Below, one piece after another: positions 62,188 through 64,000 of a DNA stretch of 64,000 bases. Within the stretch, counting starts at the first letter, position 1; the number at the start of each line of letters is the position of its first letter. The stretch covers positions 2,921,001 to 2,985,000 of the forward strand of contig NZ_CP031555.1 of assembly GCF_003403095.1 (NCBI RefSeq). The letters run 5' to 3'. A program made the position numbers and the translations under genes. Below the pieces are notes generated by a model. That model had not been told where the DNA came from. It was given only the letters and a program-made list of their open reading frames with translations, and did not search any database. Source of the stretch: Thalassospira indica. Lineage in GTDB: Bacteria; Pseudomonadota; Alphaproteobacteria; Rhodospirillales; Thalassospiraceae.

Positions 62188-62487
62188 TTAGCCCTGCGGG
62201 ATATCGCGATCAAGCGCTTCCAGACTGCCCATGACTTCACGACCATCCGCCGTGGTGAAGCTCATATCTTCACAGGTACCCGCCGGAACCAGCTTCCAGG
62301 CATTGCCCTGATAATCAACAGTCGACGTACCGGCGCAGGTCGTGCCCGGGCCTGCTGCGCAGTCATTCTGACCGGCCAGCGATACACCAAAGCATTTTTC
62401 CTTGGCACCATCGGCAGCAGCCTGATTGACAGCGGCCATTGAAACAGCAGCACTCAATGCTGCACCCAGAACCATAGCTTTTTTCAT
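62188..62487 (-). CDS. bufA: Bufferin-type RiPP precursor (DUF2282)
   Basis: A 99-residue precursor. The Sec signal peptide is [20 protein letters not shown] to about residue 25. The mature part has the four family cysteines in [20 protein letters not shown] and AGTCEDM, which correspond to the modified cysteines of bufferins. Bufferins bind copper and protect against it; here the copper link is known from the family, not from this sequence. ATG 62487 follows AAGGGAAAAG. Confidence 0.9.
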   Translation of the reverse strand: MKKAMVLGAALSAAVSMAAVNQAAADGAKEKCFGVSLAGQNDCAAGPGTTCAGTSTVDYQGNAWKLVPAGTCEDMSFTTADGREVMGSLEALDRDIPQG

Positions 62488-62668
62488 CGTCTTTTCCCTT
62501 CGGTTAAAGTCGGAACACCACATCCATGTGATGGTTTAACCCTAAGGGCGAAGATCTATTTGGTCACTGCACCATTCGCACACGCGTAGTCAAAGGGGCG
62601 TGAGACATTCTGCACATCTCCTCACGCTCGCGTGAACACACCCACATAAAATCATGAACGACTTGCGC

Positions 62669-63649
62669 CTAACGACAACGCTTGAGCGTTTCAGATGGTG
62701 AAACGCCAAAATGTACGGCATAGCTTTGCGCAAACCGTCCGGCATGGCCAAATCCCCATTTATCGGCGACCTTGGCAACCGTCGTTCCCGGGGCAGCTTC
62801 AAGCAGCTCATTATGCGCCCGGTTTAAACGGATAGTCTTGAGGTAGGCCATGGGCGCCATGCCATAAACATCGTTGAACCCGACCAGAAGCGTGCGATAG
62901 CCACATCCCGCATAGGCAACCAGATCGGCAAGATGAATAGCACTGTCTGCATATTCATGGATGTAATCACGGGCACGCTTGACATATCGCGGCAGGGCAA
63001 CTGTCGATGGCCGGTCATGCAAAATGTCCAAATAGGAGTTTGGCAACTGCATCAGAATATTGGTTAGAAGCAAATCGCGCAATTCGGCTAGAATAATCGA
63101 GTTTTCCAGACCATAAAGCGGCCCGTCAACAGCATTTGCGATATAGTGAAGCGTGTCCACAACATGGCCTTGCCCCGGCAATGTCACATCGATTGCCGCA
63201 TCGAAAACCAGTTCATTACGAAAGATATCGCGCCCGGTCAGGGCATGGGCATGTTTACGCATTGTTGAAACCGGCAAATGCGCACCAAGAGCCGAAAAAT
63301 CGTCCTCAATTGCTGATAACGGGACACGCATGTTGCGCATCAGCCCGCGTTGCGGCGAGATTTCAAATTCATGCGCCCCATGTTTGACCTGACCATTTCC
63401 GCTATTCACAAACAGAAGGAACAAGTCATCGGTTTCAATCGCCGGGGTTTTAAGATGAATGCGTCCAGCCCCAAAAGATGCACCAAGAAGGGTAATATCG
63501 GCAATGGCCGCAGACTGAATAGAAACATCTGTGCTGGCATTCTTACCAAGCGCGTCAATCGTGTCGATACTGTTCATATCCGACAGAAAGGCTTGCGTTT
63601 CGCTCAAATCCTGTGACTCAAAGATTTGATGGTTTTTAAGGTAGTTCAT
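62669..63649 (-). CDS. AraC-family regulator
   Basis: A 326-residue protein: an AraC_binding-like sensor half and an AraC HTH domain at the C terminus (IHLADLVAYAGCGYRTLLVGF and VAKVADKWGFGHAGRFAQSY). The sensor is of the FeaR-like AraC_binding_2 type. It is upstream of bufA in the same direction, with 181 bp between, and could control it, though no site could be identified. Confidence 0.87.
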   Translation of the reverse strand: MNYLKNHQIFESQDLSETQAFLSDMNSIDTIDALGKNASTDVSIQSAAIADITLLGASFGAGRIHLKTPAIETDDLFLLFVNSGNGQVKHGAHEFEISPQRGLMRNMRVPLSAIEDDFSALGAHLPVSTMRKHAHALTGRDIFRNELVFDAAIDVTLPGQGHVVDTLHYIANAVDGPLYGLENSIILAELRDLLLTNILMQLPNSYLDILHDRPSTVALPRYVKRARDYIHEYADSAIHLADLVAYAGCGYRTLLVGFNDVYGMAPMAYLKTIRLNRAHNELLEAAPGTTVAKVADKWGFGHAGRFAQSYAVHFGVSPSETLKRCR

Positions 63650-63884
63650 CTATGTACCCTGTTTGATGGTGCCATTGTCTGGCGGAACTTCCATCACAGA
63701 TCGCATTTGACAACGTGATCAGGGCATCAACAGAACTTCCGGGAATTTAATGTATTCCTTTATCGCCAACGAGGAAACAAGAGCTTTGCCAACGAAGAAT
63801 CAGAGTTGAGCACGCATATCGTCTCACGCCACCATAAAGACCAAGTCTCACCCACCATTCCCGATATGTAACATCAGAAACGAC

Positions 63885-63916
63885 AAAACCCCCGACCAGT
63901 TAAGGTCGAGGGTTTT
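63885..63916 (-). terminator. rRNA operon terminator
   Basis: AAAACCCCCGACC pairs with GGTCGAGGGTTTT (one mismatch, 6-base loop), about 45 bp after the 5S 3' end on the minus strand, with GTTTTGTCG following. Confidence 0.8.
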
Positions 63917-63959
63917 CAAAGTCGTGTGTATATAGGGAATATGGATGCTGTATTTGGAA

Positions 63960-64000
63960 GGCCCGGCGGTGACCTACTCTCCCGTGCCTTAAGACAAAGT
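63960..64000 (-). rRNA. 5S rRNA, 3' end (partial)
   Basis: On the minus strand the sequence reads GGCACGGGAGAGTAGGTC and then ACCGCCGGGCC, the conserved 3' part of alphaproteobacterial 5S rRNA (the GAGAGTAGG segment and the closing helix). The 5' part lies outside the window. The exact end is uncertain by a few bases. Confidence 0.85.

Overview
The window looks like the chromosome of a marine, metabolically versatile alphaproteobacterium, most likely Rhodospirillales and Thalassospira-like. This is a judgement from gene content and protein style; no database search was possible. Signs are the protocatechuate gene order with a divergent pcaQ, two TRAP transporters, many AraC, GntR, MarR, IclR and LysR regulators, a glucosylglycerate module, a bufferin operon, and a moderately high GC content with clear dips at two accessory loci. 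The right edge enters the 3' end of a 5S rRNA gene on the minus strand.

Layout. 1-9.1 kb: aromatic catabolism. A minus-strand operon pcaD-C-H-G-I-J converts protocatechuate towards 3-oxoadipyl-CoA. Divergent pcaQ follows, then a TRAP transporter (dctPQM) behind PcaQ-like boxes, then a PobR-like AraC regulator. The matching pobA lies about 15 kb away at 24.2-25.3 kb. 9.1-25 kb: housekeeping and small operons (flavoprotein, methyltransferase, MFS-MarR-SIP operon with twin operators, formaldehyde dehydrogenase, permease plus thioredoxin-like protein, GST, hpt). They are interrupted by an AT-rich RelA/SpoT-domain gene pair (11.0-12.7 kb) and a 265-bp nested palindromic element (13.8-14.1 kb). 25.6-31 kb: glucosylglycerate metabolism (HAD phosphatase, GpgS-type synthase, GH13_18 phosphorylase) with two PAS-domain paralogues. 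31-37.3 kb: a TPP enzyme with an IclR regulator, an acetyltransferase, an XRE-cupin regulator and an AraC/MFS pair.

37.6-42.8 kb: the most interesting locus, an AT-richer island encoding a CHC2/Toprim primase-like protein, a reverse transcriptase, a second ORF that has no start codon but is open in the -1 frame behind a G7 slippery run at the end of the RT gene, and a nitrilase-fold hydrolase. It resembles the RT-nitrilase class of defence reverse transcriptases (DRT type 1/UG1). Here it is divided over several overlapping ORFs, joined by an apparent -1 frameshift, and coupled to a primase.

43-52.3 kb: sugar-acid and sugar metabolism (FAH-family hydrolase, SDR, GntR regulator, YtfQRT-YjfF-type ABC importer, aldose 1-epimerase), probably for galactose or arabinose. 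52.3-58.2 kb: a gamma-glutamyltransferase-family enzyme and a second TRAP transporter with a divergent GntR regulator and two TGTATACA operators. 58-59.8 kb: an AraC/LysE pair. 59.8-62.5 kb: a bufferin-type operon (precursor, MNIO enzyme, DUF2063 partner, DoxX). 62.7-63.6 kb: an AraC regulator, then the rRNA operon terminator and the 5S end.
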